Of a stretch of 64,000 nt of DNA, positions 37,086-45,192 are shown one piece after another. A program made the position numbers and the translations under genes. This stretch comes from DATJBF01 sp035515475 (lineage in GTDB: Bacteria; Verrucomicrobiota; Verrucomicrobiia; Palsa-1439), in assembly GCA_035515475.1 (NCBI GenBank), contig DATJBF010000089.1:14658-78657 (forward strand). The letters are read 5' to 3'. The notes beneath the pieces were generated by a model that searched no databases, was not told the origin of the DNA, and saw only the letters and a list, made by a program, of their open reading frames with translations. Position 1 is the first letter of the stretch. Each line of letters starts with the position of its first letter.

Positions 37086-37190
37086 ATGCGACTATCGTGC
37101 TTGTTGCTGTTGTCCTGTCTCGCCATTCAATCGGCATTTGCCGACGAAACCAACCTGACACTCGCCGTGGATGGCGTCACGTACTTCAGC
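37086..37190 (+). pseudogene. Truncated 5' end of a secreted-protein gene
   Basis: Starts MRLSCLLLLSCLAIQSAFAD, a clear signal peptide, then ETNLTLAVDGVTYFSV. The reading then runs into the 3' end of the AbiEii gene on the opposite strand and no longer looks like protein. This marks a recombination junction near 37180-37190. Confidence 0.55.
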
Positions 37191-38037
37191 GTGCTGGCAA
37201 CAGGCTCAGCAAGTTGGTTTTCACATAGTCCCCGGCTTGCTGGGCGTCATAAACCATTCCCGCCCGGAGCAATGGGTTCGTGTCCGAACAAAATCCGCGG
37301 TCGGCCAGATGGGCGTCCAGAATCGCCACAAACTCCGTCCGTCCGGCAACACTGCGTTCCAATCGAAGATAATGTTGAAACGATTCGATTATCTTGGCGC
37401 GAACAACGGGTGGTTGGGCATGGTTCAGCGCCCAAAACAGGTCAAACAAATCCCGTCCGCGTCGCCGCTGAAACAGCGCCCGTAGTTTTGTTCCTAACAT
37501 TTCGTGGATGTCGTAGCCCTTGATTTGCGTCCGCACCGGCGAATCTCGAAATGGAAATTCAAACGGGATTGTGACCACCGGAAGATGTGGTGTGCGCTCG
37601 GTCACATTGGCCTCGACCACAACTTCCAGGTCCGTCCCCGGTTCCATGAGCGAATGAATAGTAAAAGTCATCCGCAGCACCCGCGAAGGTTTCACGGTGT
37701 TGCGAATGGCCAATTTGAGTTCGCCCCACACCGACTGTGTCGGGGCGCCCAGCACGCCGCTCAAAACGCGATTGAGCGCCTTGCGAATATGACCCTCCGG
37801 ACGATTGCCGACGACGACCAGATCAATGTCCTCGCTGTAGCGGGATGGTGGCGCGAGATGAACCTTGTGCAGCAACGTGCCGCCGCGCATGGCGATCTGG
37901 CCCTGCAAAAACGAATCGTCGAACAACGCTACCATCGCCCGGCACAATAACAAATCCTGCTCGACTTGAACCTGGCTCGGCCACGGAACGACCGATTGAT
38001 GTGCGATGACATCCCGGCGCGTGATGGGCGTCATCAT
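37186..38037 (-). CDS. AbiEii-family toxin (nucleotidyltransferase)
   Basis: Toxin of an AbiE-type abortive-infection system, 283 residues. It shows the AbiEii nucleotidyltransferase core MRGGTLLHKV (about 50-59) and the catalytic acidic pair YSEDIDLVV (Asp70, Asp72), with later KLRALFQRRRGRDLFDLFW typical of the family. AbiEii enzymes modify tRNA or nucleotides and stop growth when not held by the antitoxin. The ATG overlaps the antitoxin stop by four bases. The gene's last codons lie on the remnant at 37086-37190, so the native C-terminus may be altered. Confidence 0.9.
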   Translation of the reverse strand: MMTPITRRDVIAHQSVVPWPSQVQVEQDLLLCRAMVALFDDSFLQGQIAMRGGTLLHKVHLAPPSRYSEDIDLVVVGNRPEGHIRKALNRVLSGVLGAPTQSVWGELKLAIRNTVKPSRVLRMTFTIHSLMEPGTDLEVVVEANVTERTPHLPVVTIPFEFPFRDSPVRTQIKGYDIHEMLGTKLRALFQRRRGRDLFDLFWALNHAQPPVVRAKIIESFQHYLRLERSVAGRTEFVAILDAHLADRGFCSDTNPLLRAGMVYDAQQAGDYVKTNLLSLLPAR

Positions 38038-38879
38038 CGTCCAAACTCCAAGGCGTTGTTAATGATTTTCCACCGTTTGATTTCAGGAGCATCACCGCGC
38101 AAACCCGGAACGAGCGGCACGAAAATCAAACCGGATGGCAGCCAATCCTGAACGACCTGGGCCAACTTGGTTGCCCGCAACTTCTCCAGCACAAAACCCA
38201 GGCGCTGGGCTGTGGCCGGCCCGTCTTCAATTTCCAGTACCCGGCGTAATTCGGCTGTGCGTATGAGCGGCAACAACGGACCAATGGTTTCCGCCGCCCG
38301 GCCAATTCCGCCGATGCGCGCGGCGTAGCGAATCAAATCGTAGCTGGTTGCCTCTGGTGTGCTGACCTGCATCGGCGCATAGGCATTTGCCAGGGGCTGC
38401 GTCGGCGTTTGTTCCATCGTGTGTTTGACAAAGAACTGGATGCGAATGCGGCCCGTTTCGACGGTCCGGCGCGGAGTTTTTGTCATCACTTGCGTCACCT
38501 GCAACGCCTGTGGATTTGAGCCGAACGAACTGGCGGCGGACTGAAGCGCCAGATAATACGGTTGCCCCAGCCATTCAAAATAATCCTGAAGCCACCACGC
38601 CACCGGCGGCGCGCCCACGGCACGGTGTTCGGGGCTGACAATCAGAAAAAACTGTTGTCGCGGCGAAACTCTGGTCACCCGGTTTCCCAACCGCAACAAC
38701 TGTTTTCTGGCCGCCGTCACCGACAACCCGGTTTCTTTGACCAAATCCGCCAGGGGAAAGGCCACGCGTCCCGAGGTCAGGCGTTGGTCAACGAAGGTGG
38801 CAGCCGACCCGTCCATACGGGATTTGGATTTGGATTGCGTCATTGTTTCGTTTGCAGATCGTACCGTATTTCGGTTCAT
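38034..38879 (-). CDS. AbiEi-family antitoxin
   Basis: Antitoxin of 281 residues, first gene of the AbiE operon. The N-terminal winged helix (about 25-75: RLTSGRVAFPLADLVKETGLSVTAARKQLLRLGN) represses its own promoter in characterised systems. The C-terminal domain (about 90-200) holds the AbiEi pattern APPVAWWLQDYFEW and TSYDLIRYAARIGGI. Start at 38879 or MTQSKSKSRM at 38843; no strong RBS distinguishes them. It gives stability to the island and possibly phage defence. Confidence 0.85.
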   Translation of the reverse strand: MNRNTVRSANETMTQSKSKSRMDGSAATFVDQRLTSGRVAFPLADLVKETGLSVTAARKQLLRLGNRVTRVSPRQQFFLIVSPEHRAVGAPPVAWWLQDYFEWLGQPYYLALQSAASSFGSNPQALQVTQVMTKTPRRTVETGRIRIQFFVKHTMEQTPTQPLANAYAPMQVSTPEATSYDLIRYAARIGGIGRAAETIGPLLPLIRTAELRRVLEIEDGPATAQRLGFVLEKLRATKLAQVVQDWLPSGLIFVPLVPGLRGDAPEIKRWKIINNALEFGR

Positions 38880-39288
38880 TGTGCAAACGCAATAAATTCA
38901 CTCCAAGATGCCGGGCAAGAGTGAGATTCAGGATTTTACCGCGTTTTACGCAGTTAACTGTCATCCGTTAAAATTTAATACCCAACTGCTTTATATTCAC
39001 GCGGCCACAGGGATCTGAGAGGTCACAATCAAGGTGTGGGAAATTCGTCGTAGGAGGTCAGGTCCGCGAACCCGTGGTTTGAGATGGTGATCATCTCCGC
39101 AGGCCAGGCGGAACGCGCGGCGTTGAGGAAGAGAACGTGTTGCAATGTTTTGTTGCAATGTCGTGGCCGAATTTGAGTGGCTTCAAGCAAACGAGAGTAA
39201 ACGTCCAACATGCGGGAAAACACGATGGCTATTGGGTTTGTGCACTCCAGCAAAGACGAGTAAACATGGGCTAAAAACATCGGTGGGA
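38880..39288. other. Right end of the island, non-coding
   Basis: About 410 bases with the arm-type repeat at 39137-39161 and an AT-rich patch near 38975. A minus-strand frame ending at 39029 reads AEMITISNHGFADLTSYDEF, possibly the end of a lost gene. No other element recognised. Confidence 0.4.
39137..39161 (+). repeat. Integrase arm-type repeat, right
   Basis: Identical to 20018-20042 (two TGTTGCAATGT units 2 bp apart), same orientation, 128 bp inside the right core repeat. Confidence 0.7.
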
Positions 39289-39328
39289 ATTAGAAATCCG
39301 CTGCTCTGTCCAACTGAGCTACAGGCGC
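39289..39328 (+). repeat. att core repeat, right (displaced tRNA-Arg 5' half)
   Basis: Perfect 40-bp copy of 19929-19968. It has the tRNA's 5' half but no 3' half, so it cannot make a tRNA; it is the fragment left behind when the island inserted. Confidence 0.9.
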
Positions 39329-39332
39329 GACG

Positions 39333-39462
39333 ATGACTTTCGGCGACGATCTGCACGCCACCGGCACATCCCGTATCGGACGTTTACTATGCCATCTCCC
39401 CTACCAACGGCAAGCAGATACGCCGCTCGAACGGCGGACGCCCTGAATTCGCCCGGGCTTGA
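39333..39462 (+). pseudogene. Decayed integrase N-terminus outside the island
   Basis: From the ATG at 39333 the frame reads MTFGDDLHATGTSRI. After a frameshift near 39376-39379 it reads SDVYYAISPTNGKQIRRS and then PEFARA before a stop at 39462. The intact integrase has VGDCLYRSSRTDVYYAIFQ, GKQVKRSLK and PELAKR in the same order. It lies directly beyond the tRNA half-copy, just as the intact integrase lies beside the intact tRNA. It is a relic of a second, related element. Confidence 0.7.
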
Positions 39463-39555
39463 ATTGCCGCATCCGCTCTGGGAGAATTGAACCCGAGCAA
39501 CGGGTGCTGTGTCAAAACATCTGCTTTTGGCTGTGAATCCCAATAAGGAGAACTC

Positions 39556-40545
39556 ATGGATCAAGGTATCGCGGCGATTAACGAACAGGTGAAACGTGAG
39601 AGTGAGTTCGTGCGGACACTCATCGGCGAAATCGGCAAGGTCATTGTCGGGCAGCGGTACCTGGTCGAACGGTTGCTGATCGGGTTGTTGGCCGACGGGC
39701 ACGTGCTGCTGGAAGGCGTGCCGGGATTGGCCAAGACGCTGTCGGTGAAAACGCTGTCGGCCGCGATCCAGACGAGTTTTCATCGCATCCAGTTCACGCC
39801 TGATCTCCTGCCGGCCGACGTGATCGGCACCCTGATCTACAATCCGAAGGATGGCGAGTTCCGCATCAAGAAGGGGCCGGTATTTGCCAACCTGATCCTG
39901 GCCGATGAAATCAACCGCGCTCCGGCAAAGGTGCAAAGCGCATTGCTCGAAGCGATGCAGGAACGCCAGGTGACCATTGGCGATCAAACGTTCCAGTTGC
40001 CGGACCCGTTTCTGGTGTTGGCGACGCAGAACCCCATCGAGCAGGAAGGAACCTACCCGTTGCCGGAAGCGCAGGTCGACCGCTTCATGCTCAAACTCTC
40101 GATCAGGTACCCGAGCAAACCGGAGGAACGCGAGATCATGGAGCGCATGGCCGAGACCGGCAAGCAGATCGTCACGCAACCGGTCGTCACGCCGGACCAG
40201 ATTCTCCACGCGCGCAAGGTGGTGGACGCGGTGTACATGGACGAGAAGATCAAGAACTACATCGTCGATCTCGTGTTCGCCACGCGCGAGCCCAAAGCGT
40301 ACAAGATCGACATCGCCGACCTGATCCAGTACGGCGCATCCCCGCGGGCGACGATCTATCTGGCCATTGCCGCGAAAGCGTACGCGTTCCTCCAGGGCCG
40401 CGGGTACGTCACGCCACAGGACGTGAAGACCATCGGTCTGGACGTGTTCCGCCATCGCGTCATCGTGAGCTACGAAGCCGAGGCGGAAGATTTGTCCAGC
40501 GAAGATGTTGTCAAACGGATCTTCGACGAAGTGCCGGTCCCGTGA
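39556..40545 (+). CDS. MoxR-family AAA+ ATPase
   Basis: Chaperone-like ATPase of 329 residues, first gene of the Bat operon; AAGGAG lies 5 bases before the ATG. Walker A is GVPGLAKT (residues 54-61), Walker B LILADEINRAPAKVQSALLEAM, sensor LATQNPIEQEGTYPLPEAQ with the arginine finger DRFML, and a C-terminal lid domain. MoxR proteins work with VWA proteins (the following genes) in stress tolerance and complex assembly. Confidence 0.95.
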   Translation: MDQGIAAINEQVKRESEFVRTLIGEIGKVIVGQRYLVERLLIGLLADGHVLLEGVPGLAKTLSVKTLSAAIQTSFHRIQFTPDLLPADVIGTLIYNPKDGEFRIKKGPVFANLILADEINRAPAKVQSALLEAMQERQVTIGDQTFQLPDPFLVLATQNPIEQEGTYPLPEAQVDRFMLKLSIRYPSKPEEREIMERMAETGKQIVTQPVVTPDQILHARKVVDAVYMDEKIKNYIVDLVFATREPKAYKIDIADLIQYGASPRATIYLAIAAKAYAFLQGRGYVTPQDVKTIGLDVFRHRVIVSYEAEAEDLSSEDVVKRIFDEVPVP

Positions 40546-40551
40546 GAAGCG

Positions 40552-40581
40552 GCAGGCAGTAGATAGTAGGCGGCAGGTAGG
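40552..40581 (+). repeat. Left inverted-repeat flank of the S23 gene
   Basis: GC-rich stretch built on GCAGG, AGTAGGCGG and AGG units. It is an imperfect inverted repeat of 40967-40995; together they bracket the four-helix-bundle gene inside the Bat operon. Confidence 0.55.
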
Positions 40582-40590
40582 AAACGAAGC

Positions 40591-40953
40591 ATGAGCATCG
40601 AGCGATTTGAACAGCTTGAAGTCTGGCAGAAAGCGCACGCTCTCGTCCTTCAGGTCTACAAGCTGACAGAAATACTTCCGGTGGGCGAGAAGTACGGACT
40701 TATCAGCCAGATGCGGCGGGCTGCCGTCGCTGTGCCGGCAAACATCGCCGAAGGATTCAAGCGCCGCGGCAAAGCCGACAAGGCGCGGTTCTACAACATG
40801 GCCGACACATCGCTTGAGGAACTGCGTTACTACTTCATTCTTTGCCGCGATCTTGGATTCAAACTCGACTTTCATCACCTCAACAGGCAGGCGACCGAAG
40901 TCGGAAAGATGTCGACCGGCCTGACCCGGTCCGTGATCAGCGATGAACGTTAA
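40591..40953 (+). CDS. Four-helix-bundle protein (S23/IVP family)
   Basis: Protein of 120 residues with the family pattern FEQLEVWQKAHALVLQVYKLTEILP, then GLISQMRRAAVAVPANIAEGFKRRG, then FYNMADTSLEELRYYFILCRDLG. Members form helical-bundle pentamers; they are encoded in rRNA intervening sequences, diversity-generating retroelements and many solitary loci, with unknown function. It interrupts moxR and the DUF58 gene, which are normally adjacent. Its end overlaps the DUF58 start by 11 bases. Confidence 0.88.
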   Translation: MSIERFEQLEVWQKAHALVLQVYKLTEILPVGEKYGLISQMRRAAVAVPANIAEGFKRRGKADKARFYNMADTSLEELRYYFILCRDLGFKLDFHHLNRQATEVGKMSTGLTRSVISDER

Positions 40954-41866
40954 TCCAAATCCCCAGCCTGCTGCCTCCCGCCTACTGTCTCCTGCGCTTT
41001 TCAAGCGCATTCGCCAGATCGAAATCCGCACGAACCGCGAAGTCACGGACGTGCTCGGGGGACAGTACCATTCCGTCTTCAAGGGTCGCGGCATGGAGTT
41101 CGAGGAGGTGCGCGAATACCTGCCGGGCGACGAGGTCCGCTCCATCGATTGGAACGTCACCGCGCGGTTTGGGCATCCGTTCGTGAAGAAGTTCAAGGAA
41201 GAGCGCGAATTGACCGTGATGCTGGTGGTGGACGTAAGCGCGTCGGGCCAGTTCGGCAGCCGGCGCCAGACCAAGAACGAATTGGCCGCCGAACTCGCGG
41301 CGGTGCTGGCGTTCTCGGCGATCCGCAACAACGACAAAGTTGGCCTCATCATGTTCACCGACCAGATCGAGCGATACGTCGCGCCGAAGAAAGGACGCCG
41401 CCACGTCCTCCGCGTGGTTCGCGAGATCCTCGCTTACCAGCCGGTCGGCCGGGGAACCAACCTCACGTTGGCGCTGGATTACCTCAACCGTGTCCAGTCG
41501 CGGCGCGCGGTCACGTTCGTCGTGTCGGATTTCCAAGTGGGCGACGAGGACGCCGTCCGCCGGAAATTGCGCGTGGCGAGCAAACGCCACGACGTCATCG
41601 CCCTCAGCCTGCGTGACCCGCGCGAGGACGAGTTCCCCGCGGTCGGGTTGGTGGAACTGCGCGACGCCGAGACGGGCGAGCGGGCGCTGGTGGATACGTT
41701 CGACCGAAACGTCCGGAACGAGTATGCCGCGAAGGCCCGACAGCGTCTGGAAGCCCTGCGCCGGCTGTTGCGGAGGGCGGGCGTCGATCAGGTAGAGATC
41801 CGTTGCGAAGCGGATTATCTGCTGCCGTTGATCAAGTTCTTCAGAATGCGCGAACGCCGAATCTGA
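40943..41866 (+). CDS. DUF58 protein (VWA-related)
   Basis: Protein of 307 residues with the DUF58 hallmark YHSVFKGRGMEFEEVREYLPGDEVRSIDWNVTAR (about 37-70), then a VWA-like core (LMLVVDVSASGQFGS with a MIDAS-like DVSAS; TFVVSDFQ). It partners with MoxR in this operon class. The conserved part starts at LLSPALFKRI; the preceding NPNPQPAASR is encoded by the right repeat flank, so the start codon was probably renewed when the S23 gene arrived. Confidence 0.92.
   Translation: MNVNPNPQPAASRLLSPALFKRIRQIEIRTNREVTDVLGGQYHSVFKGRGMEFEEVREYLPGDEVRSIDWNVTARFGHPFVKKFKEERELTVMLVVDVSASGQFGSRRQTKNELAAELAAVLAFSAIRNNDKVGLIMFTDQIERYVAPKKGRRHVLRVVREILAYQPVGRGTNLTLALDYLNRVQSRRAVTFVVSDFQVGDEDAVRRKLRVASKRHDVIALSLRDPREDEFPAVGLVELRDAETGERALVDTFDRNVRNEYAAKARQRLEALRRLLRRAGVDQVEIRCEADYLLPLIKFFRMRERRI
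40967..40995 (-). repeat. Right inverted-repeat flank of the S23 gene
   Basis: The reverse complement reads GCAGGAGACAGTAGGCGGG followed by AGGCAGCAGG, matching the left flank with a few gaps. It encodes part of the N-terminus of the DUF58 protein. Confidence 0.55.
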
Positions 41867-42414
41867 TGGAAGACATTCACGACATCAAGGGACTGGTTCC
41901 GCTGCCACACAGCCTCTGGTGGCTGTGGCTGCTGCTGCTCGTGGCCGCGGCGGCGGCGTTTTTCTGGTTCAAGAAGCGACGGAGTCCGCCGGTCGCCACC
42001 GATGCCGTGGCGCCCCTGTCTCCCTTCGAGGCGGCCATTCGGGCCTTGCGGCAATTGCGCGAAGAGAATCCGCCCGTGGAAGAGTTTTACACGCGGCTGT
42101 CGGACATCGTGCGCCGCTATCTCGAAGGTCAACTGGGGTTGCGGGCACCCGAACGCACGACGGAGGAGTTCCTGTACGAAGTGTCGCGCGATCATGCGCT
42201 CTCCCCGGAACACCGGGAATTGCTCGAGGGCTTCTTACAGGAGTCCGACCTCGTCAAATTCGCGCGGTTCCGTCCCAGGGAGGAGGACAAGCAACGCGCG
42301 TTCGACGCCGCGGAAAAGTTTGTGAACGAGACCCGTCCGACTGTTGCCGCGAACGAGATTCGCGGCACGGTCTCGGAAGGCCGCGAAGAAGATCCGCGGC
42401 TCCAAGTTGGATGA
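41866..42414 (+). CDS. Membrane protein of the Bat operon (DUF4381-like)
   Basis: Protein of 182 residues. The start at 41866 overlaps the DUF58 stop (TGATG) and gives a short N-terminus, then a membrane helix (LWWLWLLLLVAAAAAFFWF) and a basic KKRR stop-transfer. A cytoplasmic helical domain follows (FEAAIRALRQLREENPPVEEFYTRLSDIVRRYLEGQL), typical of small proteins between DUF58 and BatA genes. The end is coupled to batA by ATGA. Confidence 0.78.
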   Translation: MEDIHDIKGLVPLPHSLWWLWLLLLVAAAAAFFWFKKRRSPPVATDAVAPLSPFEAAIRALRQLREENPPVEEFYTRLSDIVRRYLEGQLGLRAPERTTEEFLYEVSRDHALSPEHRELLEGFLQESDLVKFARFRPREEDKQRAFDAAEKFVNETRPTVAANEIRGTVSEGREEDPRLQVG

Positions 42415-43409
42415 AATTTGCAAATCCATGGCTGCTGTTGTTGCTCTTGCTCCTGCCGTTGTGGCTGTGGTGGGAGTCGCGCACGGCGCGGGACGGCGGA
42501 CTGAAGTTCTCGTCCGTTGCCACGGCCCGGTCGTTGTCGTCGGTCTGGGCCGCACTCGGCCCTTCGGTCTTGCGCGCGTTGCGCGGGGCAACGCTCGTTC
42601 TGTTTGTCGCGGCGCTGGCCCGGCCCCAATTGGGTCGCAGCGAAAGCAAGGTCCGAACCGAGGGGATCGACATCGTGTTGGTGGTGGACATTTCGGGGAG
42701 CATGCAAGCCATGGATTATGAAAAGGACGGCCAGCGTGAGTCGCGGATCGACGCCGTGAAGGACGTGGTGCGTGAGTTCATTCGCGACCGGCCCAACGAT
42801 CGAATCGGCATGGTGGTGTTCGGCACGCGCGCCTATGTGGCCAGCCCGTTGACGCTCGACCACGACTGGCTCGAGCGCAACCTCGACCGCGTGCGCATCG
42901 GTCTGGTGGAAGGGAACACGGCCATTGGCGCCGGTATCGGTACGGCGGTCAACCGCCTCCGCGACACCAAGGCCAAGAGCAAGGTGATCGTGCTGTTAAC
43001 CGACGGCGGGGAGAACGTCCACAATCCGCCAGCGCTCGAGGCCGCCAAGGCGGCGCGGGAATTCAACGTCCGGGTGTACACCATCGGGGCCGGCTCGCAA
43101 GGCCCGGCGCCGATGCCGGTGTACGATCCATCGGGGCATCTCCTCGGCTATCAAGCGATTCGGGCGGATCTCGACGAGGGGTTGCTGAGGCAAATCGCCA
43201 CGCTGACCGACGGACAATATTTCCGCGCGGCCGACTCGGCATCCCTGAGAAAAACCTACGCGCAAATCGACGCCATGGAAAAGGAGAAGGTCGACACGTC
43301 GGCGTACGAGGAATGGCAGGAGTTGTTCCCCTGGTTTCTCATGCCGGGACTGGGATGCCTGCTGTTGGCCATGACGCTGGAACACACGCGGTTGCGGAGG
43401 CTGCCCTGA
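42411..43409 (+). CDS. batA: VWA-domain membrane protein BatA
   Basis: Protein of 332 residues, start at 42411 (MKFANPWLLLLLLLLPLW). Two N-terminal membrane helices (the second at about 55-75) precede a periplasmic VWA domain with MIDAS motif DISGSM (about 92-97), later TDGGEN, and a C-terminal membrane helix (FPWFLMPGLGCLLLAMTL). Part of the Bat complex that supports envelope integrity or aerotolerance in Bacteroides and spirochaetes. Coupled on both sides by overlapping stop/start codons. Confidence 0.92.
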   Translation: MKFANPWLLLLLLLLPLWLWWESRTARDGGLKFSSVATARSLSSVWAALGPSVLRALRGATLVLFVAALARPQLGRSESKVRTEGIDIVLVVDISGSMQAMDYEKDGQRESRIDAVKDVVREFIRDRPNDRIGMVVFGTRAYVASPLTLDHDWLERNLDRVRIGLVEGNTAIGAGIGTAVNRLRDTKAKSKVIVLLTDGGENVHNPPALEAAKAAREFNVRVYTIGAGSQGPAPMPVYDPSGHLLGYQAIRADLDEGLLRQIATLTDGQYFRAADSASLRKTYAQIDAMEKEKVDTSAYEEWQELFPWFLMPGLGCLLLAMTLEHTRLRRLP

Positions 43410-44410
43410 TGCAGTTTGGCGCTCCCCATTCATTCTGGCTGCTGGCGTTGGTGCCGGTGTTGATCGTGTTCCTGGTGTGGGCATTTCGCGCGCGGCGTCG
43501 AGCGCTGGAACGGTTCGCTTCCCCGCCATTGGTCCACCGGCTCACGGAGTCGACGCGGCCCGTGGCGCGACGCTGGAAGGCCGTCCTCCTGATCCTCGCC
43601 GTATTGTTGACCGCCTTGGCGTTGACGCGGCCGCGGTGGGGGTTCCAATGGCACGAGGTGAAACGCCGGGGCGTGGACATCTTCGTGTTGCTCGATGTGT
43701 CCAAGAGCATGCTGACGGAAGACGTCCGGCCGAATCGCCTGGAGCAAGCCAAGTACGCCGTGCAGGATTTGCTCGAAAAACTCCGGGGCGACCGGATCGG
43801 GTTGGTCGCGTTTGCCGGAACGGCCTTCATTCAATGCCCGCTGACGATCGACTACGAAGCGTTCCGCCTGACATTGAAGGACGCCGACCCGCAGATCATT
43901 CCCCGCGGTGGCACGGCAATCGGCGCCGCGATTCGCACGGCGCTGAAGGGATTTGAAGCCGGCGAGGGACGCGACCATGCGATTGTGCTGATCACTGATG
44001 GCGAGGAAACCGAGGGCGATGCGCTGGCCGCGGCGGACGAGGCGGCAAAAGCCGGCGTGAAGATTTATGCCATCGGCGTTGGCACGGCGGAGGGCGAGCT
44101 GATTCCCGTGCGCGAGCCGGGCAAGCCGATGGAATTCTTGAAAGACAGCGAGGGCCGGGTGGTCAAGTCGCGGCTGGACGAAGAGACGCTCAAACAACTC
44201 GCCCTGAAAACCGGCGGCATCTACGTGCGCAGCGCGGCCGGCGATTTCGGCATCGACGCAATTTACGACAAGGGCATCGCGCAACTGCACCGCAAAGAAT
44301 ACGAAGCGCAGTTGCAGAAGCGGTATTTTGAGCGGTTCCAGTGGCCGTTGGGACTGGCGTTTGCCCTGCTGGTCGTCGAAGGTTTCGTCACGGATCGAAG
44401 GAAGGGATGA
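43409..44410 (+). CDS. batB: VWA-domain membrane protein BatB
   Basis: Protein of 333 residues, same plan as BatA. It has N-terminal helices (FWLLALVPVLIVFLVWAF; AVLLILAVLLTALAL), a VWA domain with MIDAS DVSKSM (about 92-97) and ITDGEE, and a C-terminal helix (WPLGLAFALLVVEGFV). The ATG at 43409 overlaps the batA stop (TGATG). Presumed partner of BatA in a membrane complex. Confidence 0.92.
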   Translation: MQFGAPHSFWLLALVPVLIVFLVWAFRARRRALERFASPPLVHRLTESTRPVARRWKAVLLILAVLLTALALTRPRWGFQWHEVKRRGVDIFVLLDVSKSMLTEDVRPNRLEQAKYAVQDLLEKLRGDRIGLVAFAGTAFIQCPLTIDYEAFRLTLKDADPQIIPRGGTAIGAAIRTALKGFEAGEGRDHAIVLITDGEETEGDALAAADEAAKAGVKIYAIGVGTAEGELIPVREPGKPMEFLKDSEGRVVKSRLDEETLKQLALKTGGIYVRSAAGDFGIDAIYDKGIAQLHRKEYEAQLQKRYFERFQWPLGLAFALLVVEGFVTDRRKG

Positions 44411-45192
44411 ACCACAGAGGTACGGAGATCGCGGATCCAAGACCCGCCGGGGTTCTTATCGCCCTGTGTGTTCTGTGTCTCAGCGGTTCCACCGCGCTCG
44501 GCACGACGGACAATTGGCCACGGCGATACAACGAAGGTGTGACGGCCTACCACAGCAACGATTTCTCGCGGGCGGCGGCGATGTTCGAAAACGCGACGGC
44601 TTCCCGGGACCGCGCGTTGCAGCAGCGGGCGCTTTACAATCTCGGCAACACCGAGTACCGCATTGGCCAGGCGCAGCCGGCACAGGCCCAACAACTCTGG
44701 GAACACGCACTCCAAAACTACGAGACGGCAATGGCCCTCGATCCGAAGGATGCCGATGCCAAATTCAATCACGATTTCGTGAAAAAGAAGCTCGACGAGT
44801 TGAAAAAACAGCAGCAACAAGAGCAGAGCCAAAAGAATCAACAGGACCAGCAGAAGCAGCGGGAGCAAGAGAAACCGCAGGATCAGCAACAGCAGGGATC
44901 CAAAGGCCAAGGGTCCCAACAGCCAAAGCAACAGCCTCAGCAATCGATGGAACAACAGCAGCAAGCCCAAGAGCAGAAAGGAAAACAGCCGGAGCAACAG
45001 GCGCAACAGCAGAAATCACCGTCGCCGGAAAAGAAGCCGCAGGGCGAGAACGGTCAGCCCGAGAACTACGACAAACTGCAGGCCACCGCGCTCCTCAATG
45101 ACCTGCGCGAAAACGAACGGAACTGGAATTTCTTTCCCGAGGTCCAGATGAAGGACTTGAAAAACTCCGGCGAGCCGGCCAAGGATTGGTGA
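44407..45192 (+). CDS. batC: TPR protein BatC with Gln-rich tail
   Basis: Protein of 261 residues with a signal peptide (LIALCVLCLSGSTALG) and two to three TPR units (RRYNEGVTAYHSNDFSRAAAMFENA; YNLGNTEYRIG; YETAMALDP). A very long Gln/Lys/Glu-rich stretch (about 140-225) follows, then a conserved end FFPEVQMKDL. The tail is low-complexity and its CAG/CAA runs are prone to slippage. Coupled to batB by ATGA. Confidence 0.88.
   Translation: MNHRGTEIADPRPAGVLIALCVLCLSGSTALGTTDNWPRRYNEGVTAYHSNDFSRAAAMFENATASRDRALQQRALYNLGNTEYRIGQAQPAQAQQLWEHALQNYETAMALDPKDADAKFNHDFVKKKLDELKKQQQQEQSQKNQQDQQKQREQEKPQDQQQQGSKGQGSQQPKQQPQQSMEQQQQAQEQKGKQPEQQAQQQKSPSPEKKPQGENGQPENYDKLQATALLNDLRENERNWNFFPEVQMKDLKNSGEPAKDW

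Larger units (their letters stand above)
19929..39328. mobile_element. Integrative (mobilizable) genomic island inserted in tRNA-Arg(TCT)
   Basis: The island spans about 19.4 kb between two perfect 40-bp direct repeats of the tRNA-Arg 5' half (19929-19968 and 39289-39328). A tyrosine integrase lies next to the left repeat. The island carries a small HTH protein, a mobilization accessory protein, a MobF relaxase, a cargo block and an AbiE pair. There are no type IV secretion genes, so it is best described as an integrative mobilizable element that would borrow a helper's transfer channel. Several truncated genes in the right third show past rearrangement. Confidence 0.85.

Noticed and set aside
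39319..41358. 679-codon minus-strand frame over moxR, S23 and DUF58
   Set aside because: It is antisense to three clear genes and rich in His/Arg/Asp without domain structure.
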